The notes: a model not told the origin generated them from the sequence alone. A DNA stretch of 64,000 nucleotides from Cellulomonas sp. (GCF_017744555.1 NZ_JAGIBD010000018.1:1-64000); one strand, 5' to 3'; numbered from the stretch's first letter, positions 1 to 8,816 are shown. Numbers and translations: made by a program.

Positions 1-629
1 CGGTAGGCGAGGTTGAGGTGCACCGGCCCGGGGTCGCCGGTGCGGGCACCCGTCGCGGCCGCCACCGCGCGCGCGGCGAGCCGGCGCACGTCGCGCGCCT
101 CGTCGGGCAGGCCGGCCGGTGCGGGCACGTCGACCGCGAGCCGCGCCGCGGTGCCGAACAGGCCCGGCTGCTCGGTGGTCTGGTTGGCACCGGTCCCCCG
201 CAGCTCGTGCGGGCGGTCCGCGGTCAGCAGGAGCAGCGGGACACCGCTGTGGTGGGCCTCGAGCACGGCCGGGTGCAGGTTCGCGACGGCCGTGCCCGAC
301 GTCGTGACGACCGCGACCGGACGAGCGGCGCCCGGCACGTCACCGGCGTACGCGCTCGCCCGCGCGAGCCCGAGGGCCAGGAACCCCGCGGACCGCTCGT
401 CGACGCGCACGTGCAGGCGCAGCGACGGTGCACCCTCGGCGCGGGCGCCGTCGGGCCGGGACGCCTCGGCGAGCGCGTACGCGAGCGGTGCGCTGCGCGA
501 CCCGGGCGCGAGCACGACGTCCTGGACGCCGAGCGTCGCGAGCGCCTGCACGAGGACGCGGGCGGCGGTCACGGACGGCGCCTGCTCCCGCGGTCGGGCG
601 GGGTCGGGCGTCGTCGTCACGTGCGCCAT
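1..629 (-). CDS. menD: MenD, SEPHCHC synthase (N-terminal part, cut by window edge)
   Basis: Thiamine-diphosphate enzyme that joins 2-oxoglutarate to isochorismate, the first committed step of menaquinone synthesis. The visible 209 residues begin [10 protein letters not shown] and carry the expected N-terminal features: [15 protein letters not shown] near residue 38, the [14 protein letters not shown] block holding the conserved cofactor-activating Glu, and [15 protein letters not shown] near residue 108. The start ATG at 629 shares its A with the TGA stop of menC (TGATG), so the two are translationally coupled. The remaining roughly two thirds, including the diphosphate-binding domain, lies beyond base 1. 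The assignment rests on these motifs and the menC neighbour. Confidence 0.93.
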   Translation of the reverse strand, partial: MAHVTTTPDPARPREQAPSVTAARVLVQALATLGVQDVVLAPGSRSAPLAYALAEASRPDGARAEGAPSLRLHVRVDERSAGFLALGLARASAYAGDVPGAARPVAVVTTSGTAVANLHPAVLEAHHSGVPLLLLTADRPHELRGTGANQTTEQPGLFGTAARLAVDVPAPAGLPDEARDVRRLAARAVAAATGARTGDPGPVHLNLAY

Positions 630-1609
630 CATGCCCGAGGCGCGCCGGTGCGCCGTGCCGCGAGCACCGCGAGGACCTCGTCACGCCGTCGCTTCCACCG
701 CCGCGCGAGCTCGGACGGCGCGGCGCTCGCGGCGAGCAGGGCCGGGTCCGGCTCGGTGCGGCGGACCTCGAGCGCGCCGTCGACGGGCAGCAAGGGGTCG
801 GCCACGAGGTCGGCCGTGAACAGCTGCGCGGTCGCGAGCCCGCACGCGTACGGCAGCTCGGGCAGGGCGGCGGCGAGCGCGACGCCCGCGGCCAGGCCCA
901 CGGACGACTCGAGTGCCGACGACACGACGACGGGGACGCCGACCTGCTCCGCGAGCTCGAGGCACGCGCGGACGCCGCCGAGGGGCTGCACCTTGAGCAC
1001 GACCACGTCCGCCGCGTGCGCCCGGACCACCGCGAGCGGGTCCTGCGCCCGGCGCACCGACTCGTCGGCGGCGATGGGCACGTGCGTGCGGCGGCGCAAC
1101 GCCGCGAGGTCCTCGACCGTCGGCACGGGCTGCTCGGCGTACTCGAGCCCGCCCGCGGCCCGGTCGAGCAGCACGAGCCGGGCCGCCGCGGTGTCGACGT
1201 CCCACGCCGCGTTGGCGTCGACACGGATCGCACCGCCGGGGCCGAGCGCGTCGCGGACGGCCTCCAGGCGGGCGATCTCGTCGTCGACGCTCTGCCCGGG
1301 CTCGGCGACCTTGACCTTCGCGGTGCGGCAGCCGCCGGAGGCCGTGACGATCCGGTGCGCGGTCGCGGCGTCCACCGCGGGGACCGTGACGTTGACGGGG
1401 ACCCGGTCGCGCACCGGGGCCGGCCAGCCCTCGTCGGCGGCCTCACGCGCGGCCTCCCACCATGCGGCCGACTCGGCGGCGTCGTAGTCCCAGAACGGGC
1501 TGAACTCGCCCCAGCCCGCGTCGCCCCGGACCAGCGCGCCGTCCCGGACGGTCAGCCCGCGGAAGCGGGTGCGCAGCGGGACGGCGTACGTGAGCAGGTC
1601 GGGTCGCAC
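629..1609 (-). CDS. menC: MenC, o-succinylbenzoate synthase
   Basis: Enolase-superfamily dehydratase converting SHCHC to o-succinylbenzoate in menaquinone synthesis; 326 residues, a normal size for actinobacterial MenC. Superfamily signatures are in order: the TAKVKVA motif with the catalytic KxK near residue 136, metal ligands in [13 protein letters not shown] and AADES, and the second catalytic Lys in VLKVQPLGG. It starts with GTG at 1609, nine bases after the TAG of the TetR gene, and its stop overlaps menD. sugE, tetR, menC and menD therefore form one tight minus-strand run, which suggests cotranscription. Confidence 0.95.
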   Translation of the reverse strand: MRPDLLTYAVPLRTRFRGLTVRDGALVRGDAGWGEFSPFWDYDAAESAAWWEAAREAADEGWPAPVRDRVPVNVTVPAVDAATAHRIVTASGGCRTAKVKVAEPGQSVDDEIARLEAVRDALGPGGAIRVDANAAWDVDTAAARLVLLDRAAGGLEYAEQPVPTVEDLAALRRRTHVPIAADESVRRAQDPLAVVRAHAADVVVLKVQPLGGVRACLELAEQVGVPVVVSSALESSVGLAAGVALAAALPELPYACGLATAQLFTADLVADPLLPVDGALEVRRTEPDPALLAASAAPSELARRWKRRRDEVLAVLAARRTGAPRA

Positions 1610-1618
1610 CCGCTCAGG

Positions 1619-2200
1619 CTAGGCGGCCGGTGCGGGCGCCCGGACCACCGGGGCCGGTCCGAGGACGCCGGCGAGCAGCGCGCACGCGTGGTCGCGCACC
1701 GGGTGCCCCTCGGACAGCGCGGCGACGACCGCGCCGTCGACGACGGCGACCGCGAGCGCCGGCGGGACCGGGCTCCCGGCCGCCCGCAGGACCTGCCCCA
1801 CCGCGGCGTCGAGGCGGGCGCGGCTCTCGGCGTAGGCGCCCGCGACGGCCGGGGCGCGCCCGGCGGACACGAGGTGCTCGTACACGGCGCGCACGGCGAT
1901 CTCGCCGCCGTTCGGCAGCACCGCGTCGACGACCGCCGCGACGACGTCGTCGTCCGGCCCGGTGAGCTCGGCGACCCGCTCGGCGTGCTCGGCCTGCTCG
2001 CGCGCGAGCAGCTCGGCGGCCTGACGCACCAGGTCGTCGAGCCGGTCGAAGTAGTACGTGGTGGCCGCGAGCGGCACGCCCGCGCGGGCGGCCACGGCAC
2101 GGTGGCTGACCGCGCCGGGGCCGCCCAGGAGCAGCAGGTCCGCGGCGGCCCGGACCACGGCGGCGGACCGGGCGTCGCCGCGCGCGCGGCGGGCCGGCAT
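1619..2200 (-). CDS. TetR-family transcriptional regulator
   Basis: 193-residue TetR-type repressor. The N-terminal helix-turn-helix spans about residues 12-55 (GAVSHRAVAARAGVPLAATTYYFD segment, with the TYYFD ending typical of TetR recognition helices). The C-terminal ligand domain is not assignable to a subfamily. The ATG at 2200 overlaps the stop of the SMR exporter (TGATG), so exporter and regulator are coupled; this arrangement usually means the regulator controls the exporter in response to its substrate. A perfect 7+7 bp inverted repeat at 2627-2642, upstream of the exporter, is the likely operator. The inducer is unknown. Confidence 0.88.
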   Translation of the reverse strand: MPARRARGDARSAAVVRAAADLLLLGGPGAVSHRAVAARAGVPLAATTYYFDRLDDLVRQAAELLAREQAEHAERVAELTGPDDDVVAAVVDAVLPNGGEIAVRAVYEHLVSAGRAPAVAGAYAESRARLDAAVGQVLRAAGSPVPPALAVAVVDGAVVAALSEGHPVRDHACALLAGVLGPAPVVRAPAPAA

Positions 2201-2523
2201 CAGTGACCCGACCCGGACAGGTTGAGACCGACCACCCCGGCGATGATCAGCACGATCGAGCCGATGCGCAGCAGCGTGACGGGCTCGTCGAGCCAGATCA
2301 TCGCGAGCACGGCCGTGGTGACGGCGCCGATGCCGACCCAGACCGCGTACCCGGTGCCGACGGGCAGCGTGCGCAGCGCGTACGCGAGCCCGCCCATGCT
2401 CAGCACGAGCAGGACGACGAACGTGACGGTCGGGACGAGCTTGGTGAAGCCGTCCGACGACTTGAGGGCGAGCGCCCAGCCGGCCTCGAGCAGGCCGGAG
2501 ACGACGAGGACGAGCCATGCCAT
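2200..2523 (-). CDS. sugE: SMR-family exporter, SugE/Gdx guanidinium type
   Basis: 107-residue, four-helix small multidrug resistance protein of the inner membrane. The first helix has the invariant Glu in GLLEAGWALALKSS, and the following DGFTKL matches the SugE/Gdx branch (Trp after the Glu, LK before the GFT), whose characterised members exchange guanidinium for protons. The later segments LRTLPVGTGYAVWVGIGAV and WLDEPVTLLRIG are also typical. It is first in the sugE-tetR-menC-menD run. Many gdx genes sit behind a guanidine riboswitch; I see none here, and TetR control looks more likely. A quaternary-ammonium substrate cannot be excluded. Confidence 0.9.
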   Translation of the reverse strand: MAWLVLVVSGLLEAGWALALKSSDGFTKLVPTVTFVVLLVLSMGGLAYALRTLPVGTGYAVWVGIGAVTTAVLAMIWLDEPVTLLRIGSIVLIIAGVVGLNLSGSGH

Positions 2524-2626
2524 GGAGAAGCACCTCCGTGCTCGACCGACGAGCCCCGGCGTGGTCACGGGAGCCCGTCGCGGACGCGCACCGGGTGGCC
2601 GTCCCGCCGTCGCACGCGTCACTTTC

Positions 2627-2642
2627 TGGTACGACCGTACCA
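2627..2642. promoter_or_regulatory. Palindromic TetR operator candidate between sugE and menB
   Basis: The 16 bases TGGTACGACCGTACCA are a perfect inverted repeat, 7-bp arms around a 2-bp centre. They lie 104 bases upstream of sugE (minus) and 42 bases upstream of menB (plus). Size and symmetry fit a TetR dimer site and the neighbouring TetR gene is the obvious ligand. It could affect both divergent units. Confidence 0.65.
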
Positions 2643-2683
2643 CAAACTCGGCGGCGAGGACATCGCCGCGTAGGGTGACGGCC

Positions 2684-3628
2684 GTGAGCGCACTCCCCGC
2701 GACCGTGTCCGACACCTTCGACCCGCACCGCTGGCGCACCGTCGACGGCTTCGAGGACCTCACGGACCTCACCTACCACCGCGCCGTCGACCGCACCGGC
2801 GACACCGAGCGCGACCTGCCCGCCGTGCGCGTCGCGTTCGACCGGCCCGAGGTCCGCAACGCGTTCCGGCCGCACACCGTCGACGAGCTCTACCGCGTGC
2901 TCGACCACGCGCGCACGAGCTCCGACGTCGGGACCGTGCTCCTCACCGGCAACGGCCCCTCCCCCAAGGACGGCGTCTGGGCGTTCTGCTCGGGCGGCGA
3001 CCAGCGCATCCGCGGACGCGACGGCTACCGCTACGCCGACGGCGACACGGCCGCGCACGTCGACCCGGCCCGCGCCGGACGGCTGCACATCCTCGAGGTG
3101 CAGCGCCTCATGCGGACGATGCCCAAGGTCGTCGTCGCGCTGGTCAACGGCTGGGCCGCGGGTGGTGGGCACTCGTTGCACGTCGTCGCCGACCTCACGA
3201 TCGCGAGCCGCGAGCACGCCCGGTTCATGCAGACGGACGCGAACGTCGGCTCGTTCGACGGCGGCTACGGGTCCGCGCTGCTGGCCCGGCAGGTCGGTCA
3301 GAAGCGGGCCCGCGAGATCTTCTTCCTCGCCCGCGAGTACTCCGCCGACGAGGCCTACGCGTGGGGCGCCGTCAACGACGTCGTCGCGCACGCCGAGATC
3401 GAGGAGGCCGGGCTCGAGTACGCGCGGATCATCGCGTCGAAGTCGCCGCAGGCCGTGCGCATGCTCAAGTTCGCGTTCAACCTCGCGGACGACGGGCTCG
3501 CCGGCCAGCAGGTGTTCGCCGGCGAGGCGACGCGTCTGGCGTACATGACCGACGAGGCCGTCGAGGGGCGCGACGCGTTCCTCGAACGCCGCGACCCGGA
3601 CTGGTCCGGGTTCCCGTACGCGTACTGA
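2684..3628 (+). CDS. menB: MenB, 1,4-dihydroxy-2-naphthoyl-CoA synthase
   Basis: Crotonase-fold cyclase that closes the second ring of the menaquinone naphthoquinone. From the GTG at 2684 the protein is 314 residues, a typical length for actinobacterial MenB; an in-frame GTG at 2675 is an alternative start. Diagnostic features are FCSGGDQ (oxyanion and substrate loop, about residue 101), VNGWAAGGGHSLHVVADL, the active-site VGSFDGGYGS with Asp192, and the C-terminal DPDWSGFPYAY that reaches a neighbouring subunit. It is divergent from sugE and separated from the other men genes only by lipoprotein genes. Confidence 0.96.
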   Translation: MSALPATVSDTFDPHRWRTVDGFEDLTDLTYHRAVDRTGDTERDLPAVRVAFDRPEVRNAFRPHTVDELYRVLDHARTSSDVGTVLLTGNGPSPKDGVWAFCSGGDQRIRGRDGYRYADGDTAAHVDPARAGRLHILEVQRLMRTMPKVVVALVNGWAAGGGHSLHVVADLTIASREHARFMQTDANVGSFDGGYGSALLARQVGQKRAREIFFLAREYSADEAYAWGAVNDVVAHAEIEEAGLEYARIIASKSPQAVRMLKFAFNLADDGLAGQQVFAGEATRLAYMTDEAVEGRDAFLERRDPDWSGFPYAY

Positions 3629-3635
3629 CGCCGGG

Positions 3636-3677
3636 CCTCGCCACCGTCAGGTGGTCGCCAGCGCCCAGGTGGCGAGG
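3636..3677. terminator. Possible menB terminator hairpin
   Basis: Arms CCTCGCCACC (3636-3645) and GGTGGCGAGG (3668-3677) form a perfect 10-bp stem with a 22-base loop, starting eight bases after the menB stop. The hairpin overlaps the 3' end of the small convergent gene, so it may serve both directions. There is no T-tract, as is usual in such GC-rich genomes. Confidence 0.35.
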
Positions 3678-3808
3678 TCGACGAACGTGCCGGCGACCCA
3701 CGCGACGCCGACCAGCAGGCCGACGAGGACGACGGTCGCCGCGACGACCGCGCCGAGCGACCGCACGTCGTGCTCGACCGGGGTGCCGTGGTGCTCCGTG
3801 GTGTGCAT
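3647..3808 (-). CDS. Small single-pass membrane protein
   Basis: A 53-residue ORF beginning MHTTEHHGTPVEHDVRSL, followed by one hydrophobic segment (about residues 18-42) and a short tail. The His/Thr-rich N-terminus followed by one transmembrane helix is seen in many actinobacterial hypothetical proteins. I recognise no family. It is convergent with menB. Length and membrane segment support a real gene, but codon evidence in so short an ORF is limited. Confidence 0.5.
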   Translation of the reverse strand: MHTTEHHGTPVEHDVRSLGAVVAATVVLVGLLVGVAWVAGTFVDLATWALATT

Positions 3809-3937
3809 GCGACCAGGCTCGCCCGCGCGCCCGCCGGTCCGCGTCGGCCCTGCGTCGCGAGCGGCGGCCCGCCGGTCATCCCCGCGGTGGCCCCGCAGGG
3901 CGGCTAGGTCCACCCTCGGGCGGACCCGGCGGGGGCG

Positions 3938-5050
3938 TCAGCCGAGCGTGAGAGACCCGCTCCCAGCCGGCACCAGCTCGACCCACGTGTTGCCGGGAGC
4001 GAGCTCCGCAGGCCGCCCGTCGGGCAGGAACAGCCGCATGGGGGCGTCCTGCGACTCCTTCTGCCAGCGGACCGCGAGGACCTTGCCACCCGTCGCGATC
4101 GTGGCGTCGCCCGATCCGATCAGGGTGTACGTCGGCACCGGTGCCCCGCCCTGCGCCCCGAACTGCGTGTTGGGGTGCTCCGCGACGACCGACACGACGT
4201 TGACGGCAGCGAGCCGGGAGCCGCTGCGGGCGGTCGCCGGGACCGAGCCCTCCGAGCGCAGCCAGGTGCCGCTCGCGCCGTCCCACGTCCAGGACGGGTT
4301 CGACGCCGCCGACAGGTGGAAGGACAGCGTCCCCACGGGTGTGCCCGCCCCGACAGCGGTGGCCCGTTCGGCAGAGCGGGCGAACACGAACTGCTCGCCC
4401 GGCGCCGCCTGATGGCCGGCGTCGGCCTGGTCCCAGAACGTCTGCGGCGAGCCGTACACGTTGTGCGGGGCCGGCCGGTCCTTGGTCCGGTACATGCCGG
4501 GGGCTCCGGCGTCGTGACTGATCATCTGCACCCCGCTCGCCTCGACGAGCGCGAGGATGCCCGGCTGACCGCCCGAGAACGCGAGGAGGCCATGCATGGG
4601 CGCGAGGATCACCGGGTCCATCGGGCGGACGGACCGGATCGGGCCGACCTCCGCGGGTACCTGCGAGTGGAACACGGCGATGAACCGCGAGACGTCGAAC
4701 TCGACGATCGTCTCCCACACCACGTCCGCCTGCTCCAGCCCCGTCTGCGGCCGGGCCACGGCGGTGTTCTCGACCTTGACCGCGAGCGCGGCCCGGGCCG
4801 CGGGCTCGCCGGGGATCCCCGTGAGCGGCCAGGTGGGCGGGACGACGGGTGCGGGCACGCCGGACTTGGTGACGTCCGGACTGGCCTTCTGGGTCACGTC
4901 CGTGGGTGTGGGCTGCGCCTCGCCCCCCGACGAGCAGGCGGCCAGCCCGAGCAGCGCGACGGCGACGAGCCCCACCGTCGCGCGCCGCGCGGCCCGCGGC
5001 GTGCGCCGTCGCACTCCCCGGACGTCTGCGATCCCACCCCGTGGCGTCAT
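3938..5050 (-). CDS. DUF3048 domain lipoprotein, copy 1
   Basis: 370-residue secreted lipoprotein of the DUF3048 (YerB-like) family, function unknown. An arginine-rich start is followed by a hydrophobic stretch and the lipobox LLGLAACSS near residue 38, so it should be lipid-anchored outside the membrane. Family blocks are clear: WPLTGIPG, LAVKVENT, ARPQTGLEQADVVWE, VAVFHSQVPAEVGPIRSVRP-like (here FIAVFHSQ), FSGGQPG and APHNVYGSPQTFW. The next gene upstream is a paralog in the same orientation, 82 bases away, so the pair arose by tandem duplication. It lies between menB and menE, but nothing links it to quinone synthesis. Confidence 0.88.
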   Translation of the reverse strand: MTPRGGIADVRGVRRRTPRAARRATVGLVAVALLGLAACSSGGEAQPTPTDVTQKASPDVTKSGVPAPVVPPTWPLTGIPGEPAARAALAVKVENTAVARPQTGLEQADVVWETIVEFDVSRFIAVFHSQVPAEVGPIRSVRPMDPVILAPMHGLLAFSGGQPGILALVEASGVQMISHDAGAPGMYRTKDRPAPHNVYGSPQTFWDQADAGHQAAPGEQFVFARSAERATAVGAGTPVGTLSFHLSAASNPSWTWDGASGTWLRSEGSVPATARSGSRLAAVNVVSVVAEHPNTQFGAQGGAPVPTYTLIGSGDATIATGGKVLAVRWQKESQDAPMRLFLPDGRPAELAPGNTWVELVPAGSGSLTLG

Positions 5051-5132
5051 GCGGTCCCCCCGTGCTCGTCGTCCCGACGCGACCAGGGTGCCACGCGGGG
5101 TGCGCCGTACGCCGTCACGCCGCCGTCGCGCG

Positions 5133-6224
5133 TCAGCGCGTGGTGACGCTGCCGCTCGTGCCCGGCACGAGCTCGACCCACGTGACGCCGGGCGCGAGCT
5201 GCACCGGTGCGCCGTCGGTCGTGGTCAGCACGACGGGCGCGTCCTGACCCGCCTTCGACCACGTGACGGGCAGCGTCTTGCCGCCGGTCGCGACGAGGCC
5301 CGCGCCCGAGCCGTCGAGCACGGTCTCCGGGACCGGGTTGCCGGCGGGGTCGAACGTGCCCGAGCTGACGAGCCGGACGGTGAGCGTCACGACGTTGGTG
5401 GCCGCGAGCCGCGTGCCGGAGCGCGCCGTCGCGGGCGTCGAGCCCTCGGACCGCAGCCACGTGGACGAGCCGGCGTCCCACGCCCACTGCGGGTGCGAGT
5501 ACCCGGACATCCGCACGTCGAGCCCGGTCGCGGGCGTGCCGGAGACCGTCGCGGTCGCCTGGTCGGCCCGGCGCGCGAGGGAGAACTGCGCGGGCGGCGC
5601 GGCGCTGTGCGCGCCGTCGGCCTGCCCCCAGAACGTCTCGGGCGTGCCGTACACGTTGTGCGGCGCCGGGGCGACGCCCTTCTTGCGGTAGAACCCCGGG
5701 GCGCCCTTGTCCTGGCTGAGGATCTGCAGGCCCGACGCCGAGAGCGCCTGGACGAACTTGGGCTGCCCGCCCGAGAACGCGATGAGGCCGTGCAGCGGCG
5801 AGGCGATCGCCGGGTCCATCGGACGGACCGAGCGGATGGGCCCGATCTCGGCCGGCACCTGCGAGTGGAAGACGGCGACGAACCGGGTGATGCCGCCCTC
5901 GACGACCTCCTCCCACACGACGTCCGCCTGCTCGAGCCCGGTCTGCGGGCGTGCGTCGCCCGAGTTCTCGATCTTCACCGCGAGCGCCGGCCGGACCGGG
6001 ACGTCCTGCGCGGAGACGCCGGTCAGCGGCCAGCGCGGCAGCACCACGGGCGTGGGCGGCGCGGCCTTCGCCGGGTCGATCTGCGGGGCCTGGGTCACGG
6101 GAGCCGGTGCCGTCGGGTCGTCGCTCGCCTCGGCACCGCACGCGGCGAGCGCCAGGACGGCGACGGACGTCAGTGCGGCGACGCGGGACAGGCGCCGGGG
6201 CGCACCGGGTCGGGCAGAGGGCAC
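5133..6224 (-). CDS. DUF3048 domain lipoprotein, copy 2
   Basis: 363-residue paralog of the downstream DUF3048 gene, with the same order of blocks (WPLTGVSA, LAVKIEN, ARPQTGLEQADVVWE, FHSQVPAEIGPIRSVRPMDP, FSGGQP, APHNVYGTPETFWGQADG, TWVELVPG). The lipobox is VLALAACGA near residue 28. It starts with GTG at 6224; the leader SARPGAPRRLSRVAALTSVA fits a lipoprotein signal. By eye the two copies share well over half of their residues in the core but differ in the signal region and in the tail before the terminal block. Role unknown; a cell-envelope function is inferred from export. Confidence 0.88.
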   Translation of the reverse strand: MPSARPGAPRRLSRVAALTSVAVLALAACGAEASDDPTAPAPVTQAPQIDPAKAAPPTPVVLPRWPLTGVSAQDVPVRPALAVKIENSGDARPQTGLEQADVVWEEVVEGGITRFVAVFHSQVPAEIGPIRSVRPMDPAIASPLHGLIAFSGGQPKFVQALSASGLQILSQDKGAPGFYRKKGVAPAPHNVYGTPETFWGQADGAHSAAPPAQFSLARRADQATATVSGTPATGLDVRMSGYSHPQWAWDAGSSTWLRSEGSTPATARSGTRLAATNVVTLTVRLVSSGTFDPAGNPVPETVLDGSGAGLVATGGKTLPVTWSKAGQDAPVVLTTTDGAPVQLAPGVTWVELVPGTSGSVTTR

Positions 6225-6354
6225 AGCGGACTCCTTCGGGGGTTTGACCGCGCGTCACTCTACGGGGCGCAGGGCCCTCCACCGGCAGGACGACGCCCTC
6301 GCGCGCGGGTGAGACGTGCCGGGTGCAGGCCTGGGCTGCACCTACGCTGGGCGG

Positions 6355-7545
6355 GTGAACCGCCCCCTGCTCGACGTCCCGGCCCGGCCGGACGCCCTGC
6401 TGGCGGCGCTGCGCGGCGCGCTCGACGGCACCGGCGCAGCCCTGCGACCGGTCGAGGGCCGAGGTTCGTCGGCCACCGGCACCACGGTGCCGGACGGTGT
6501 CGCGGTCGTGGTCCGCACGTCCGGCTCCACGGGCGAGCCGCGCGACGTGATGCTGTCGGCCGACGCGCTGCGGGCGTCGGGCGTCGCGACCGAGCGACGG
6601 CTGTCCGGACCGGGCCGGTGGGTCCTCGCCCTGCCCGCGCACCACGTCGCGGGCCTGCAGGTGCTCGCCCGGTCGGCGCTCGCCGGGACCGACCCCACGG
6701 TGCTCGCCGACGGACCGTTCCGGCCGCCCGCGTTCGTCGCCGCGACCGAGGCGACGCCCGGCGACCTGCCGCGGTACACCTCGCTCGTGCCGACGCAGCT
6801 GGTCCGCCTGCTCGACGACCGGGCCGGCACGGACGCCCTCCGCCGCTACGACGCCGTGCTCGTCGGCGGCGCCGCGTCCGCCCCCGCGCTGCTCGCGAGC
6901 GCCCGGGCGCTCGACGTCCGGGTCGTCACGACGTACGGCATGACGGAGACGTGCGGGGGCTGCGTGTACGACGGCCGGCCGCTCGACGGCGTGCGGGTTG
7001 CGCTCGACGAGGAGGGCCGCGTGCTCCTCAGCGGCGACGTGCTCGCCGACGGCTACCTCGGACGCCCGGACCTCGACGCGGCGACGTTCACCGGCGACCC
7101 GCGCGTGCTGCGCACGAACGACCTGGGCCGGCTCGACGACGGCATCCTCACCGTGCTCGGCCGGGCCGACGACGTGATCCTCACCGGTGGCACCAACGTC
7201 GCGCCGGCGCCCGTCGAGGCGGTGCTCGCCGAGCTGCCCCCGGTCGCCGAGGCGTGCGTCGTCGGCGTGCCGGACGCCGAGTGGGGGCAGCGCGTCGTCG
7301 CCGTCCTCGTGCTGCGTCCCGGCGCCGAACCCCCCGCCCTCGACGACGTGCGCGGGCTCGTCGCCGACCGGGTCGGCCCGGCGAGCGCCCCGCGCACGGT
7401 CCTCGTCGTCCCCGCCCTGCCGCTGCGCGGCCCCGGCAAGACCGACCGCGCCGCCGTCGCGCGGATCGCCGCCGCGGCCGACCCCGGCTCGACCACGAAC
7501 CACCGGGCGCCTGCGTCGCCCGCACCCGAGAGGAGCCAGGCGTGA
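6355..7545 (+). CDS. menE: MenE, o-succinylbenzoate-CoA ligase
   Basis: Acyl-adenylate enzyme that activates o-succinylbenzoate with ATP and CoA, supplying MenB's substrate. From GTG 6355 (NRPLLDVPARP) it has 396 residues. Motifs are the P-loop-like RTSGSTGEPRDVML near residue 50, TTYGMTETCGG near 197, GRADDVILTGGTNVAPAPVE near 272, and the C-terminal GPGKTDR with the adenylation Lys. Its TGA overlaps the GTG of menA by four bases, so menE-menA are coupled. The upstream, divergent gene is DUF3048 copy 2, and the promoter must lie in the 130 bases between them. Confidence 0.94.
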   Translation: MNRPLLDVPARPDALLAALRGALDGTGAALRPVEGRGSSATGTTVPDGVAVVVRTSGSTGEPRDVMLSADALRASGVATERRLSGPGRWVLALPAHHVAGLQVLARSALAGTDPTVLADGPFRPPAFVAATEATPGDLPRYTSLVPTQLVRLLDDRAGTDALRRYDAVLVGGAASAPALLASARALDVRVVTTYGMTETCGGCVYDGRPLDGVRVALDEEGRVLLSGDVLADGYLGRPDLDAATFTGDPRVLRTNDLGRLDDGILTVLGRADDVILTGGTNVAPAPVEAVLAELPPVAEACVVGVPDAEWGQRVVAVLVLRPGAEPPALDDVRGLVADRVGPASAPRTVLVVPALPLRGPGKTDRAAVARIAAAADPGSTTNHRAPASPAPERSQA

Positions 7546-8411
7546 CGACAGCCAGCGAGTGGGTGGCCGGTGCGCGACCCCGCACCCTGCCCGCGGCCGC
7601 AGCCCCGGTGCTCGTCGGCACGGGCGCGGCCGCCCAGCTCGACTCCGCGATGCTCGGACGGGCGGCGCTCGCCCTCGGTGTCGCGTTCGCGCTGCAGATC
7701 GGCGTCAACTACGCCAACGACTACTCCGACGGCATCCGCGGCACGGACACCGAGCGGGTCGGTCCCCTGCGGCTCACCGCGTCGGGCACGGCACGCCCGG
7801 GGGCGGTCAAGGCGGCCGCGTTCGCGATGTTCGGCCTCGCCGCGCTGCTCGGGCTGTGGCTCGTCGTGCTGTCGGCCCAGTGGTGGCTGCTGCTCGTGGG
7901 CGCCGCCGCGATCGTCGCGGCGTGGACGTACACGGGCGGGCGCAGCCCGTACGGGTACCGGGGGCTCGGCGAGGTCGGCGTGTTCGTGTTCTTCGGGCTC
8001 GTCGCGGTGCTCGGCACGACGTACACGCAGGCCGGGCGCCTGTCGTGGCCCGCGTGGGTGGGGGCCGTCGCGGTGGGGCTGCTCGCGTGCGCGCTGCTCA
8101 TGGTCAACAACCTGCGGGACGTGCCCACCGACGCGCTCGTCGGCAAGCGGACGCTCGCCGTCCGGGTGGGCGAGCACCGGGCGCGCCGCCTGTACGGCGC
8201 GTTCGTGCTCGTGCCGATCCTGCTCGGCATGGTGTGCGCGGTCGCTGCTCCGTGGTGCCTGCTCGTCACCGTCCTGCTGGCGCCGGCGGTGATCCTCGTC
8301 GTCGTGGTGCAGCTGGGCGCGCGTGGTGCCGCGCTCGTGCCGGTGCTCGCCGGCACCGGGATGCTCGAGCTCGGTTTCGGCGTGCTGCTCGGGCTGGGCC
8401 TCGCGCTCTGA
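7542..8411 (+). CDS. menA: MenA, 1,4-dihydroxy-2-naphthoate polyprenyltransferase
   Basis: UbiA-superfamily membrane prenyltransferase that attaches the isoprenoid tail to dihydroxynaphthoate. 289 residues with about eight hydrophobic helices. Both Asp-rich magnesium/diphosphate motifs are present: NYANDYSDGIRGTD near residue 55 and NNLRDVPTD near 190. The GTG start at 7542 lies within the menE stop (GTGA), with GAGAGGAG at 7528-7535 as ribosome-binding site. With menB, menC, menD and menE this leaves only menF, the thioesterase/MenH step and the final methylase outside the window. Confidence 0.95.
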   Translation: MTTASEWVAGARPRTLPAAAAPVLVGTGAAAQLDSAMLGRAALALGVAFALQIGVNYANDYSDGIRGTDTERVGPLRLTASGTARPGAVKAAAFAMFGLAALLGLWLVVLSAQWWLLLVGAAAIVAAWTYTGGRSPYGYRGLGEVGVFVFFGLVAVLGTTYTQAGRLSWPAWVGAVAVGLLACALLMVNNLRDVPTDALVGKRTLAVRVGEHRARRLYGAFVLVPILLGMVCAVAAPWCLLVTVLLAPAVILVVVVQLGARGAALVPVLAGTGMLELGFGVLLGLGLAL

Positions 8412-8463
8412 CGGGACGCGGCCGGCACGCGGCCGACACGCGCCCTGCACGCAGCCGGCGAGC

Positions 8464-8763
8464 TCAGGCGGTGCCGGGCTCCCGGCGGGCCGCCTCGTCC
8501 GCGGCGTCCTCGAGGTCGGCGTCCTCCTGCGCCCGGACCCCGAACCGCTCCCGGTCCCCCAGCGCCTGCCGGCGCTCCGCGCGGGCCGCGAGCTGCTTCG
8601 CGGCGGCGTCGCGCGGCCCGCGCAGCAGCACGTACGACAGCCCCCACGCGACCAGCGCGGCGACGACCACGACGAGCCACGACCGCATCCCTGCGAGCCA
8701 CAGCAGGCCCAGGCAGGCCCCGAACAGCGCGAGACGAAGGACGGAGTAGATCACGAGCGGCAC
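8464..8763 (-). CDS. DUF4229 domain membrane protein
   Basis: 99-residue protein with two predicted membrane helices (about residues 5-24 and 28-46) followed by a charged cytoplasmic tail rich in Ala, Arg, Asp and Glu. The pattern VIYSVLRLALF at the start and the tail with AARAERR match the actinobacterial DUF4229 family, which is often next to menA. Function unknown. GTG start at 8763; it is convergent with menA, 52 bases apart, and divergent from the PLDc_N-type gene. Confidence 0.75.
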   Translation of the reverse strand: MPLVIYSVLRLALFGACLGLLWLAGMRSWLVVVVAALVAWGLSYVLLRGPRDAAAKQLAARAERRQALGDRERFGVRAQEDADLEDAADEAARREPGTA

Positions 8764-8816
8764 CCCACCAGGGTAGGTCCGGCGCGCACCGGCCCGAGCA
8801 CGCCTAGGCTGGACGG

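Noticed and set aside
2524-2626. Guanidine (mini-ykkC type) riboswitch in the sugE leader
   Set aside because: GGGACGGCC and GACGGG occur, but I cannot form two proper hairpins with ACGR loops; the TetR palindrome better explains control.
4596-8411. 1271-codon open frame spanning lipoprotein, menE and menA
   Set aside because: Only the last part (7542-8411) is a real gene, menA. The rest is a stop-free shadow frame in GC-rich DNA with Arg/Pro/Gly-rich nonsense product.
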